A model generated the notes under the pieces. That model ran no database searches and was not told the DNA's origin. It worked only from the letters and a program-made list of their open reading frames with translations. This document shows positions 6,553 to 14,371 of a stretch of 50,420 bases of DNA, piece after piece. Made by a program: the position numbers and the translations under genes. Source of the stretch: a virus; the IMG/VR virus record IMGVR_UViG_3300028025_005046, positions 1-50,420 of that record; one strand, written 5' to 3'. Every line of letters starts with the position of its first letter. Positions within the stretch are counted from its first letter, which is position 1.

Positions 6553-9500
6553 TTAGTCCTGCTTTCTTGTTGGTGCTGATGCTCCGCCTGTTGGAGCTGA
6601 TGGAGCTGATGGGGTTGAAGGAGTGCCTGCGTTGATAACAACTGATGCGCTCATTGCCATCTGTGCAACCTGTCCAGCAACAACGGCTGAAACAACTACC
6701 TTCTCGGAGTCTTCACGAACCTGAGGAGACATGTCAGCACCAACGTTAGACATGAAGTTAATAGCGTCAACCAAGGCAGCAGCACCAGGGATTGCTGCAA
6801 GTTCTGCCGAGATAACAATGTCATCTTGCTGTGCTGCAACATAAAGGGCGTCAAGAGCTTGCTCGTACTCTGGGCTTCCAGCTTCTGCTGTCTCAAAAGT
6901 TTCAAGGGCTGCCTCGACTAGAGCTTCAGCCTGTGCTTCTGTTAAGTCAGTTGCAACAAGTTCAGTGAGGTCAATCTTCGAGAGAAGTTCTGCGCTGATG
7001 ATCTCTGGAAGATCTTCGGCCTTGATAACTTCCTTCTCTTCTTCCTCTGGCTTAGCTGATTCTTCTGGTTCCTTCGTTGGTTCTACAACAGGTTCCTCGG
7101 TAGGTTCTGGGGTAGGTTCCTGAGTAGGCTCCTCTGTTGGTTCCGGTGTTGGTTCTTCAGTAGGAGTTGGCTCTGGTGTAGGCTCAACGGTTGGTTCTGG
7201 ATCTGGTATCACGACGGGAGGAACGATGATTACTGGAGGAGTAACTACTACAGGTGCTGCAACTTCTGCTGTGGCAGTAGTTGATGTTGGGGAATACAAC
7301 GCAATAGTGTCGTTGTCTGCGCGAACTGTGAATGTGTAAGTCTTACCTAGACCACCAGTTGTTGAGAAGACTTCACGTGGCAAAGTAATTGATGTGGTGG
7401 TTGAAGCAACTCCCCAGCCGTTTGCGCCTTCTGTTGTCCAACTAACCGCGTAACGTTCTACTGTTGTGTTAGTTGCAACTGCTGGTTCCCAGGTGAGTGT
7501 CACTGAGCCATCTTGGTTTGAAGTGGCAGCAACATTTGTTGGAGCAGTGATAACTGGTTTGATGCTTGTTGGAACTGTGTATGTAAATGGTGGAGTAACT
7601 TCTGGGGTAGCTACGCTAAGTAGGTAGGTTGGACTTGTTCCAAGGGTTGAGTCGTAGTGCTTGTAGTTTACGAAAGCAGGAGTTGACTCGTCCCATGTGT
7701 TGCCCGTGATAAGGGCAGTAAGGGCAGTCTTCTTGCCATCGTTCATGCTGTCATCGATGTAGATTGGTGTGTTGGTGCCACGCTTAAAGGTGTTACCAGT
7801 GATGACGCGAGATGGGTATGAGAAGAAGGTTGTCCAGTTTGTTGGAATCCAAGATGAGGTGTAGACACCAATCTGGTTGCCATCGAACATGGAGTTGGTT
7901 ACGCGGTGCTTGTTGATGCCCTGCATACGGAAGCCGTAACCGTTGTTCTTGAATGTAGACGAGTCAACAAGAACCGTGCGCTCGCCGTAGATACCAGCGC
8001 CGTTTGACTCAAAGAGTGTGTTGGTGATTGTGATGCGGTTGTCGTACTGAGTGTCAGCTTCAGTAGTTGTTGAAGGAGTTCCTCCGTAGTTAGAGAAGAC
8101 ACCATACTGTGCAATTCGTTTGAAGCTAGAAGCTGTGATGTTGATGTAGCTTGAGCCTTCCTTAGAAGATACGGCCGATCCGGTCTGGATGTCTTCGAAT
8201 GAAACTCGTGTGATGTTAGCTGTTCCTCGTGCGACGAATACTGCAGAACCCTGCTGCCAGTCAGCACGCTTTGTATTCTTGATGGTTATCTCGGAGATGT
8301 TAAGGGTGGTCGATGCATTTGATACGAAGAATGCTGAGTAAGTGTTTGCACCGTCGATGCGAACTACTTGGTTAGTAGGGCCAAGGATAGTCACTGTGCT
8401 TGCGATAGCTGGAAGGTTTGAGGTAAGAGTTATTGTTCCCTCGGTCTTAATCTTGATGCGGTCGTAGATAGAACCAGATACCGCGTTAGCTTGAGTCAAT
8501 GCCCAGCGGAGAGTTCCTTCAACGTACTCGTCACTTGTCGAGGTAACTTCCAACGAGTCTGGTGGAAGAACGATTGCTGCGAGCGCTGCGGCGATAACTT
8601 CCTTCGAAGCAAGTGCATTGGTGATGGCTGTCTGAGTTGCAAGCAATGCTGCATCGTATGCTGCTTGTTCGGAAGTTACGAGCGCTTCAAGTGCTGCCGT
8701 CGTGCTGGCATCGCGTGCTGTATTGTAGGTTGACTCTGCTAGTGAAAGAGTTGCAACGGCTGCGTTGTATGTGTTGGCAGCTGGTGTGTATGTAGTTAGG
8801 ATGCTGTCAAGTGCTGCTTGCTTGTCTAGGTAAGTCTGGTAAAGAGTTGCGTTGAACACCTGCGAGGTAAATACAAAGTTGTCCATGTAGTAGTAATCCC
8901 AGTTTGACGGGATTGTGATGGACTGGATGTACTTACCTGAAGGGGCTGTGATTGCCTGAGTAAGTGTGTAGATGGTTGATTGGTTTGCTTCGTATACTCC
9001 GTTAGGCGCTAAGAAGGATCCAGTCGAACCGTCGGTGTATGTGACCGCTACAGTCATGTTTCCATTAAGTGCACCCGTTGCGAACTGGAAGAACGTGGTG
9101 GCTGTTCTGTTTGGTGGAACAATGACAAGCGAACCTGATGGGCTGTAAGCCTTGATAGAACCACCAGACATGTAAGTACCTGAGAACTCGTTGTTAGTGA
9201 TCGAGTAGCCTGCGTTGTCACTGGTTGAAAGTGGGGTCGAGCCGTTTACCAAGAACTGTGCTGTGGTGTTCTGGACGCGGTTGGTGAAGGTTTCAGTGAC
9301 TGTGCCACCCTGTGCAGTCGCTTGGTAGTCAGCGTAGGCTGTGTTGCGTTCTGCTAGGGCTGTGGTGTAAGAAGCGTGGAGCGGGGTATAAGTGGCAACG
9401 GCTGTGTCATAAGCAGCGCGAGCAACGTCGACCGAAACGGCAGTAGTTGAGATAACGGTTGGCTGATTTGCTAGATTTGCCTGTGCTGTTGCAAGGTCAG

Positions 9501-9801
9501 TGGTGTCCTGGTTAAGAGTGGCAACTGCACTACCAAGTACAGAAACGTCTGCTGTAAATGCTGTGAGGGCATCTGAAGCAGGGGTTAGTTCTGAGATAAG
9601 GGCTGGAGCGTATGTCTGATAGTGAAGCTGGTATTGGTTGTACTGGGCTGTGTATGCCGCTAGGTTGCCCTGTAGGGCTGTTAGCTGTTGCTGTGGGGTA
9701 AGTGGGTCAGCGAAGGCTGAAGACGCGCTAAAGACTGGCATTACTGCTAGTGAGATAGCGACGTAAAGACGAGTAAGCTTGCGTGATTTAAAGTTAAACA
9801 A
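6553..9801 (-). CDS. Secreted surface protein: coiled coil, beta-helix, FnIII, PE/T-rich linker
   Basis: 1082 aa from TTG, with AAGGAAG before it. Residues 1-31 form a signal peptide ending ASSAFA. A helical alanine/threonine-rich region follows, with two related blocks around a beta-rich insert. About 420-700 is a right-handed beta-helix (repeated ITITNT, NITASSF, TNSMFDGN turns). One FnIII-like domain follows (PTNVAATSNQDGSVTLTWEP). About 50 residues are PE/T repeats, and the C-terminus is helical. Phage virion proteins normally lack signal peptides, so this is probably exported by the infected host as an adhesin, receptor mask or wall-associated factor. No sortase motif or terminal anchor seen. 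Confidence 0.8.
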   Translation of the reverse strand: MFNFKSRKLTRLYVAISLAVMPVFSASSAFADPLTPQQQLTALQGNLAAYTAQYNQYQLHYQTYAPALISELTPASDALTAFTADVSVLGSAVATLNQDTTDLATAQANLANQPTVISTTAVSVDVARAAYDTAVATYTPLHASYTTALAERNTAYADYQATAQGGTVTETFTNRVQNTTAQFLVNGSTPLSTSDNAGYSITNNEFSGTYMSGGSIKAYSPSGSLVIVPPNRTATTFFQFATGALNGNMTVAVTYTDGSTGSFLAPNGVYEANQSTIYTLTQAITAPSGKYIQSITIPSNWDYYYMDNFVFTSQVFNATLYQTYLDKQAALDSILTTYTPAANTYNAAVATLSLAESTYNTARDASTTAALEALVTSEQAAYDAALLATQTAITNALASKEVIAAALAAIVLPPDSLEVTSTSDEYVEGTLRWALTQANAVSGSIYDRIKIKTEGTITLTSNLPAIASTVTILGPTNQVVRIDGANTYSAFFVSNASTTLNISEITIKNTKRADWQQGSAVFVARGTANITRVSFEDIQTGSAVSSKEGSSYINITASSFKRIAQYGVFSNYGGTPSTTTEADTQYDNRITITNTLFESNGAGIYGERTVLVDSSTFKNNGYGFRMQGINKHRVTNSMFDGNQIGVYTSSWIPTNWTTFFSYPSRVITGNTFKRGTNTPIYIDDSMNDGKKTALTALITGNTWDESTPAFVNYKHYDSTLGTSPTYLLSVATPEVTPPFTYTVPTSIKPVITAPTNVAATSNQDGSVTLTWEPAVATNTTVERYAVSWTTEGANGWGVASTTTSITLPREVFSTTGGLGKTYTFTVRADNDTIALYSPTSTTATAEVAAPVVVTPPVIIVPPVVIPDPEPTVEPTPEPTPTEEPTPEPTEEPTQEPTPEPTEEPVVEPTKEPEESAKPEEEEKEVIKAEDLPEIISAELLSKIDLTELVATDLTEAQAEALVEAALETFETAEAGSPEYEQALDALYVAAQQDDIVISAELAAIPGAAALVDAINFMSNVGADMSPQVREDSEKVVVSAVVAGQVAQMAMSASVVINAGTPSTPSAPSAPTGGASAPTRKQD

Positions 9802-9860
9802 TGGGGGCTTCCTTTAGAGATGCCCTCTCCCTCCCTCTATTTTACAGGATTTTTTGGTAC

Positions 9861-9889
9861 TTGACATTAATCAAAATTGATACTAATGT
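9861..9889 (+). promoter_or_regulatory. Promoter of the 9926 operon
   Basis: TTGACA (9861-9866), 17-nt spacer, TAATGT (9884-9889). The same TAATGT -10 recurs in several array units further right. Confidence 0.75.
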
Positions 9890-9925
9890 TGTGGTACAGT
9901 TTCAAAAACTATGGAAGGAAACAAC

Positions 9926-10114
9926 ATGGCAAAGACAAATCCACTTATCGAAATGGCTGAAGAGTTTGCAGATGAGATGCTAGCCTGTGGTCACGATGAC
10001 GTTACTGTGCTGGATATCTTGGACGTATTAGCAAGTACAGGGCTAACCCTCGTATCGGCTGAAGGTGCGCGAGATGCATACGTAGAAGCACTTGGAGTAA
10101 AGGTAGTTAGTTAA
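9926..10114 (+). CDS. 62-aa hypothetical protein
   Basis: The ATG at 9926 is chosen over the in-frame ATG at 9911 because GGAAGGA lies 6 nt before it. The product is acidic and helical (IEMAEEFADEMLACGHDD, then VTVLDILDVLAS). The stop overlaps the next start (TAATG). Unknown function. Confidence 0.65.
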   Translation: MAKTNPLIEMAEEFADEMLACGHDDVTVLDILDVLASTGLTLVSAEGARDAYVEALGVKVVS

Positions 10115-10254
10115 TGGAGATTTCATTCGTACTTGACTGGACGTCGTTCTGGATTGGTGCTGTGGCAACAGTAGTGGTTGGCTTTATTGGGCTGGTCGCT
10201 ATTGCCGCTGTTCAATATCGTAGACAGAAGCGTGGCGGAATCAGACTTAAGTAG
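10114..10254 (+). CDS. 46-aa single-span membrane protein
   Basis: Coupled to the upstream gene by TAATG. It has one long hydrophobic helix (about 10-34) and a basic C-terminus (YRRQKRGGIRLK), so N-out/C-in by the positive-inside rule. A UUCG-loop terminator follows. Function unknown. Confidence 0.6.
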   Translation: MEISFVLDWTSFWIGAVATVVVGFIGLVAIAAVQYRRQKRGGIRLK

Positions 10255-10272
10255 TCTTTAGAAAAAAGAAAG

Positions 10273-10295
10273 GCCGTCCTTCGGGGCGGCTTTTT
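10273..10295. terminator. Bidirectional terminator with UUCG loop
   Basis: GCCGTCC-TTCG-GGGCGGC (10273-10290) then a T run, with A-rich sequence on the other side, between convergent genes. Confidence 0.85.
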
Positions 10296-10297
10296 CT

Positions 10298-10537
10298 TTA
10301 TAGTTCGTGGTAGTAGGTTTCTTCTTCTTCGTCTGGGCCCCATGCGTAAAGACGGGCTGTCTGAAGAAGGTCAACCGCTTCGCCTGTAAGACGTTCAACC
10401 GCTAGCAAAAGGTCAGCCTTAAGTTCTGGGTCAGTAGGATACTCGACTTCTAGATGCGCTTCCTGAATGGCATAGGTGCATAACTCGATGCGGTCGAGTG
10501 CCCTGCGAAGTGGGTCGCGTGTATCTGTAGTAGCCAT
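10298..10537 (-). CDS. 79-aa acidic helical hypothetical protein, leaderless
   Basis: Reading from the minus strand, TACAAT lies six bases before the ATG and there is no ribosome site, so a leaderless start is likely. The product is helical with an acidic C-terminus (PDEEEETYYHEL). No family recognised. It is transcribed away from the repeat-rich control region. Confidence 0.65.
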   Translation of the reverse strand: MATTDTRDPLRRALDRIELCTYAIQEAHLEVEYPTDPELKADLLLAVERLTGEAVDLLQTARLYAWGPDEEEETYYHEL

Positions 10538-10612
10538 GCGTCAATTGTAAATGTTTGTTGGTTAGGTTATTTGGGTTGCTAAACAATCGTATGTGTGATT
10601 ATATTGTTACCT

Positions 10613-10625
10613 AACTTCGAACGAA
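10613..10625 (+). promoter_or_regulatory. AACTTCNAACGRA site (exact)
   Basis: AACTTCGAACGAA, upstream of the minus-strand 10298-10537 gene. Part of the operator-like family in the findings. Confidence 0.6.
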
Positions 10626-10739
10626 GACTGCTCTCCACTATGTTCATAAATAAGATTATAAAAAGTGGAAAGCATAAACCTTATAAATAAAGGGATGCGT
10701 GGCTGTTCTCCAGTGCTCTGCATAAGCTATATGTAAAGC

Positions 10740-10768
10740 AACTTCGAACGAAGCGTTCGTTGGAAGTT
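10740..10768. promoter_or_regulatory. Paired inverted AACTTCNAACGRA sites
   Basis: AACTTCGAACGAA (10740-10752, plus) faces TTCGTTGGAAGTT (10756-10768, the same motif on minus) with 3 nt between, giving a 29-bp dyad. It is the only exact pair this close in the window and may be the strongest binding site. Confidence 0.65.
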
Positions 10769-10997
10769 ATTTGATGTGTTTTTGGTGCGTTCGAACGGAT
10801 TTAGGGGGATTATTTGTGGATAACTCTAAATGGGTGGTGTTCGTTAGAAGTGGTGAGTAGGATAGTAATCGCCATATCGTTAGTTTCATTAAGTGAAAGA
10901 TAGTTTACGTTTAATGAAAACTAGCATGGTTGGCGGCGGAGATGCAAAAATAGACGCCCTTATAAATAAAGGGATGTAGAGGTGCTAGTGTAGCATA

Positions 10998-11168
10998 GTG
11001 AAAGGGAAAGGTAGCAGGGTAATTGGAAAGGTTCAAGAAAGGGTATTAGCAGAAATGATGGACGTCGTTATGAAAAAATCTGCTAATAGAAGAGGCAGGT
11101 TATTAGCAGAAAATGAGAGCGTAGGAAAAAAATCCTTGCTAATACCTAACTTAAATATATACTTATAG
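10998..11168 (+). CDS. Candidate 56-aa basic protein, leaderless GTG start
   Basis: An open frame beginning GTG AAA GGG inside the repeat region. TAGTGT (10986-10991) lies six bases before the GTG, the layout of other leaderless genes here. The product is basic and helical (VIGKVQERVLAEMMDVVMKK). Two TATTAGCAGAA repeats encode LAE twice. The frame may be incidental to the inverted repeats; modest confidence. Confidence 0.35.
   Translation: MKGKGSRVIGKVQERVLAEMMDVVMKKSANRRGRLLAENESVGKKSLLIPNLNIYL
11044..11144. repeat. Two successive TATTAGCA inverted repeats
   Basis: TATTAGCAGA (11044) pairs with TCTGCTAATA (11079-11088), and TATTAGCA (11101) with TGCTAATA (11137-11144). Four arms of one 8-10 bp word with regular spacing of about 35 nt look like iterons or paired protein sites. 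Confidence 0.6.
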
Positions 11169-11333
11169 AGTTAGTAGATTAATAGTTTGGTTCGCATATG
11201 AAGCTTCCCTTCTTAGGTAGGCAGAATATAGGTCTACTAACAGTATAAATGTATAAGTCATATTTAAGTCAGATTTAAGTGGTATGATTTTAGTGAACTT
11301 GACAAATGAAAATACAAGAAAATGGAGATTGAA

Positions 11334-11834
11334 ATGTCAAATATTGGAGACTTCTTAGACGTGAGTTCGGAAGAGGCTGAAGAGGCAAAATTGATTGCTT
11401 CTAAACAGACTGCTTTGAAGGATGGACGAGTTTGTATCTGTGGACACTCAAGCAAAAGACACGAGATGAATGTGCGTGGAGTTTGGCAGTGCAGTGCTAA
11501 CCGTGGCAGTTGTATGTGTAAAGAGAACCGACCAGTTATCAAAGTTGATAATGCTCGTATCTTCTTGAGACGAACTGTGGGTGGTGGAGCATTGCACGCT
11601 TTGGCTCAAGGGATGGCAGATGCTTTAACTCCTAAGACCAAGAAGGATAGAAATGGCGATGACGTTGATGTGCCAGCTCAGAACATCGAATGGTTGATTG
11701 AACTTAAGTGTGATGCCTGTGGCAAAGATGCTGAGAAGTTGATTCCTGTTTGTATCAATGAGAACGGAACAATCATGGACCACTCAACGGCTAAGAGTTT
11801 GTTGATTTGTCGTAGCTGTCGCGAGAGCGTTTAA
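11334..11834 (+). CDS. Zinc-binding hypothetical protein with two Cys clusters
   Basis: 166 aa. The ATG at 11334 is preferred over 11322 because GGAGATT lies just upstream. Cluster one is CICGHSSKRHEM to CMC (about 33-60), and cluster two is CDACGKD with C-RSC near the end, both zinc-ribbon-like. The middle is helical. A nucleic-acid or RNA-polymerase-binding role is plausible for such phage proteins but not shown. First gene of an operon of five or six. Confidence 0.75.
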   Translation: MSNIGDFLDVSSEEAEEAKLIASKQTALKDGRVCICGHSSKRHEMNVRGVWQCSANRGSCMCKENRPVIKVDNARIFLRRTVGGGALHALAQGMADALTPKTKKDRNGDDVDVPAQNIEWLIELKCDACGKDAEKLIPVCINENGTIMDHSTAKSLLICRSCRESV

Positions 11835-11983
11835 TGTCTAGCCTGTGTGGCTGGTGCAACGATGGTATACACAAGAGTTGTAAAAAATCAATTAAGCACT
11901 ATGACAACATTTGGTACTGCAAGTGTGAGCAGTGCTACGAAGAACCTAAGGAAGTAGAGGCAGAAGATGAAGCCACACTATGA
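11834..11983 (+). CDS. 49-aa zinc-finger microprotein
   Basis: Starts in a TAATG overlap. Cysteines in CGWC, KSC and YCKCEQC could bind one or two zinc ions; the C-terminus is acidic. It overlaps the glycosyltransferase start by 17 nt. Unknown function. Confidence 0.6.
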   Translation: MSSLCGWCNDGIHKSCKKSIKHYDNIWYCKCEQCYEEPKEVEAEDEATL

Positions 11984-12623
11984 TGTGCTGATTGCTACAC
12001 CTGGAAAGATGATTCACGCTGAGTATGTGGAGAGTTTGTTTGCTACCCTTGCTTGGCTATCTGAGCAGGGTAAGACCTACAAGTTTCTAAACAAGCAGAG
12101 TTCATTCGTTCCAAGTGCTAGGGAGCTAACGGCCACTAATACTTACTCTCACAATTGGGATACCAAGGAAGTGGGAAGTGGGGAGTTCACCTATGGGTCT
12201 ATCTTCTGGATTGATAGTGACATCTCGTGGGATGTGGATGACTTCAAAGCAATCCTTGAATCTCCGTTTGATGTAACCTCCGGTGTGTATCAGACTCACC
12301 CTAACGGAACGGTTGCTATGGCAATGGCAGATGATGACGGTAAGCCTCGAAAGGTAAACAAGTCAGAGTTCATGCTCTGGTTCGACCACTTTGAAGTACT
12401 AGGAGTTGGGTTCGGCTTCGTGGCTATGAAGTCTGGTGTCTTTGAGGCCATACCTAGACCTTGGTTTGGAATTGACAAAATCCGATGGGAGGGCTATGAT
12501 TTTTATACCAACGTTGGAGAAGACTACTCATGGTGTAACCACGCCAGAGATGCAGGCTATAGAATCATGGTCGACCCTAATGTGAAAGTACTACACCACA
12601 AGGAAGCGATATATCAAATATGA
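11967..12623 (+). CDS. Glycosyltransferase family 2-like protein
   Basis: 218 aa. The GT-A fold is suggested by an N-terminal YDVLIATPGKMIHAEYVESL strand-helix, the metal-binding DxD in IFWIDSDISWD (about 88-98), and a late GEDYSWCNHARDAGYRIMVD block typical of inverting GT-A enzymes, followed by a VLHH metal ligand. It probably transfers a sugar from a nucleotide sugar to DNA bases, a virion protein or host glycan; the acceptor is not evident. Overlaps its neighbours at both ends. Confidence 0.8.
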   Translation: MKPHYDVLIATPGKMIHAEYVESLFATLAWLSEQGKTYKFLNKQSSFVPSARELTATNTYSHNWDTKEVGSGEFTYGSIFWIDSDISWDVDDFKAILESPFDVTSGVYQTHPNGTVAMAMADDDGKPRKVNKSEFMLWFDHFEVLGVGFGFVAMKSGVFEAIPRPWFGIDKIRWEGYDFYTNVGEDYSWCNHARDAGYRIMVDPNVKVLHHKEAIYQI

Positions 12624-12811
12624 TGAAGGAAGAAGCAGGGCGTAAGATTGAGGCCCACATTGCTATGCTTGTCGATTACGACGTGCTCAATGCGCAGGTT
12701 GCCGACACGCTGACTGAATACATCTGGAGTTTTATCAACGGCATTGATACAGTTGTCGATGTCGATCAACTAGAAGAAATATGGAAGAAGGATGAAGATG
12801 GGAATCTTTAA
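12620..12811 (+). CDS. 63-aa acidic hypothetical protein
   Basis: Starts in the ATGATG that overlaps the glycosyltransferase stop. Helical and acidic (DTLTEYIWSFINGIDTVVDV). Its 3' end overlaps the next start. No family recognised. Confidence 0.6.
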   Translation: MMKEEAGRKIEAHIAMLVDYDVLNAQVADTLTEYIWSFINGIDTVVDVDQLEEIWKKDEDGNL

Positions 12812-13112
12812 CACAATTCGCAAGGCTCTACGTAAGGGCAAAGCACTACCTAACGAGCACGGACCGATCTATGCTTTCAAGGATGCAGAAGCTGCAAAGC
12901 CAGCAAAGGTTTCAGTCAAGATTGTGAAAGCAACCACTGACGACAAGCCAACAACTATCCCTAGCGAATACGCTAAGGCAGTAGTTGCGAAGCAGAAGGC
13001 AGCAACTAAGGCAAAGCCTTCAAAGGATTCAGAGAACAAGAAGGCTCCAGCAAAGAAGGCTCCTGTTAAGAAAGCTCCGGCTAAGAAGGCAACTCCTAAG
13101 AAGGGCAAGTAA
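12798..13112 (+). CDS. Basic protein with histone-H1-like Lys/Ala/Pro tail
   Basis: 104 aa from the ATG at 12798, which has GAAGG six bases upstream; an in-frame ATG at 12792 is alternative. The last 35 residues repeat KKAPAKK and KKAPVKK units, as in bacterial histone-H1-like and HU C-terminal tails that bind DNA without sequence preference. No folded DNA-binding domain was recognised at the N-terminus. It could condense DNA or act as an RNA or protein binding tail. Confidence 0.65.
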   Translation: MGIFNTIRKALRKGKALPNEHGPIYAFKDAEAAKPAKVSVKIVKATTDDKPTTIPSEYAKAVVAKQKAATKAKPSKDSENKKAPAKKAPVKKAPAKKATPKKGK

Positions 13113-13315
13113 TGTCTGAGACCACACTAAAGGTACTAGAATACAAAGCCCTAAGTGCAGGTAGCGAAGAAGGTCTAACCAATCAGGTAAATAACTGGCT
13201 ATCCGCAGACCAGGGTTGGACTACAGTAGGCGGAGTCGTTATTGCACCGTACGGTGAAGATTACGGTGGCGGAGAGTTCCTTTACGCACAGGCGATGATA
13301 AGACTGTCCGAATAA
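13112..13315 (+). CDS. DUF1737-like small protein
   Basis: 67 aa. The pattern VLEYKALSAGSEEGLTNQVN, GWTTVGGVVI and YAQAMIRLSE matches what I recall of DUF1737 (Val/Asn helix, GGV turn, YAQAM ending). Function of that family is unknown. Coupled to the preceding gene by TAATG and followed by a terminator. Confidence 0.65.
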   Translation: MSETTLKVLEYKALSAGSEEGLTNQVNNWLSADQGWTTVGGVVIAPYGEDYGGGEFLYAQAMIRLSE

Positions 13316-13331
13316 GTTACTACTAAAGAAT

Positions 13332-13363
13332 AAGACCTTGGATTTGCGTCCAGGGTCTTTTTT
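13332..13363 (+). terminator. Terminator ending the 11334-13315 operon
   Basis: AAGACCTTGG (13332-13341) pairs with CCAGGGTCTT (13350-13359), followed by TTTTT. Confidence 0.85.
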
Positions 13364-13378
13364 CTTTATACTGGCGAC

Positions 13379-13822
13379 ATGGAATTACTATCTGCTAGAA
13401 AAGTTGCTAAGGCCCTCGGGGTAGATGTGGCTATGGTCCACTATTGGACTAAGAAGGGTCGCCTAACTAGATATCAGCCAGACCTGACAAAGAAGCGTTT
13501 CTTCTATGACATCGAAGAAGTGAGAGCAGTCCAAGGTCGAACCATGTATGACGGGGTGCCCGATAACTTCATAACAAGAAAAGAAGCAGCAGACTATCTT
13601 TGGGTGCAGGCTCCTCAGATTGGATACTACACACGGCGAGGTTATCTAACCAAACACTACATCCTCGGAAACGACTACAACTATATGCTAGATGAAGCAG
13701 AAGTCAAGAATGTACCAAAGATACTTCAGGACATTGAAATGCGTCGAATTGCCAATCTTAAGAAATTAGGCGATAAGATGAACCTGCATGGTGCAAACGG
13801 GAAGTACATCTCGAAGTCATAG
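13379..13822 (+). CDS. Tandem winged-helix (MerR/excisionase-type) DNA-binding protein, leaderless
   Basis: 147 aa. Two HTH_17-like units: residues 2-53 (LSARKVAKALGVDVAMVHYW, then a YDIEEV wing) and 63-120 (ITRKEAADYLWVQAPQIGYY, then YMLDEAEV). Proteins of this type bind direct repeats as excisionases or regulators. TATACT (13367-13372) is six bases before the ATG with no ribosome site. A similar one-domain gene follows, so the pair could form a small regulatory module. Confidence 0.78.
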   Translation: MELLSARKVAKALGVDVAMVHYWTKKGRLTRYQPDLTKKRFFYDIEEVRAVQGRTMYDGVPDNFITRKEAADYLWVQAPQIGYYTRRGYLTKHYILGNDYNYMLDEAEVKNVPKILQDIEMRRIANLKKLGDKMNLHGANGKYISKS

Positions 13823-13831
13823 AAGGTCCAA

Positions 13832-14104
13832 ATGAACGAGCCGATGGTCAAGATTTTAATCGCTGCTGATTCAGTGGGGGTCACCTACAAGACGATATAC
13901 AACTGGCTCGAAGACGGCTCGCTTAAGTTAGCCCATCCTGGATTTGTCTACATGAGCGATGTTCGTAGAGTCTGGATTCAGAAGCAGAACATCAAATCAG
14001 AAACCTCGAGAACGGTTAGTTCGATGTTCACCCGGGATGACCGAGGACGATTTAAACTTCTATCGGGTGGTATGAAGAACCGAACATACAAGGTTATCGA
14101 CTAA
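13832..14104 (+). CDS. MerR/excisionase-like DNA-binding protein
   Basis: 90 aa with AGAAGG before the ATG. Residues 5-50 fit a HTH_17 winged helix (VKILIAADSVGVTYKTIYNW, then the wing FVYMSDVRRVWI). The rest is basic. It is probably a paralogue of the upstream gene. Candidate excisionase or recombination directionality factor, but no integrase lies adjacent. Confidence 0.7.
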   Translation: MNEPMVKILIAADSVGVTYKTIYNWLEDGSLKLAHPGFVYMSDVRRVWIQKQNIKSETSRTVSSMFTRDDRGRFKLLSGGMKNRTYKVID

Positions 14105-14351
14105 TTACAAGTACGGCCTGCATAGGTTCGTTGTTAATGTAAAGAGAAAAAGGTAGTCGTCTCCCTATCCACGAGCAAAAAAACTTTTCAACTAACGAAG
14201 TCTCAACTCACAGGATTTGCCATAGCGTAAAATTAATAGGACGGTGGCCTGGATTCAAGTCCTCTCCCCGGTAATCTAGGTCATCGTCACCTAAACCTAA
14301 TGACGGCTTGCAACTTGTACAAAGTAGCGTATTGTAGCTTCCCTACAGCGC

Positions 14352-14364
14352 AACTTCCAACGGA
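14352..14364 (+). promoter_or_regulatory. AACTTCNAACGRA site overlapping a ribosome site
   Basis: AACTTCCAACGGA immediately precedes and partly forms the GGAGAG ribosome site of the 14372 gene. Confidence 0.55.
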
Positions 14365-14371
14365 GAGAACG

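Larger units (their letters stand above)
10538..10997. other. Gene-free, AT-rich, repeat-dense control region (left part)
   Basis: About 460 nt without a convincing gene. It holds three exact AACTTCNAACGRA sites (10613, 10740 and, inverted, 10756), a weaker one at 10840, a perfect DnaA box on the minus strand (TGTGGATAA, 10815-10823), an 18-bp direct repeat CTTATAAATAAAGGGATG at 10680 and 10959, and a GACGCC repeat at 10953. It could be an origin or a repressor-controlled switch. Confidence 0.6.

Noticed and set aside
14243-14290. A second tRNA or tRNA fragment around GGATTCAAGTCC
   Set aside because: The T-arm stem does not pair and no acceptor or anticodon arm can be formed.
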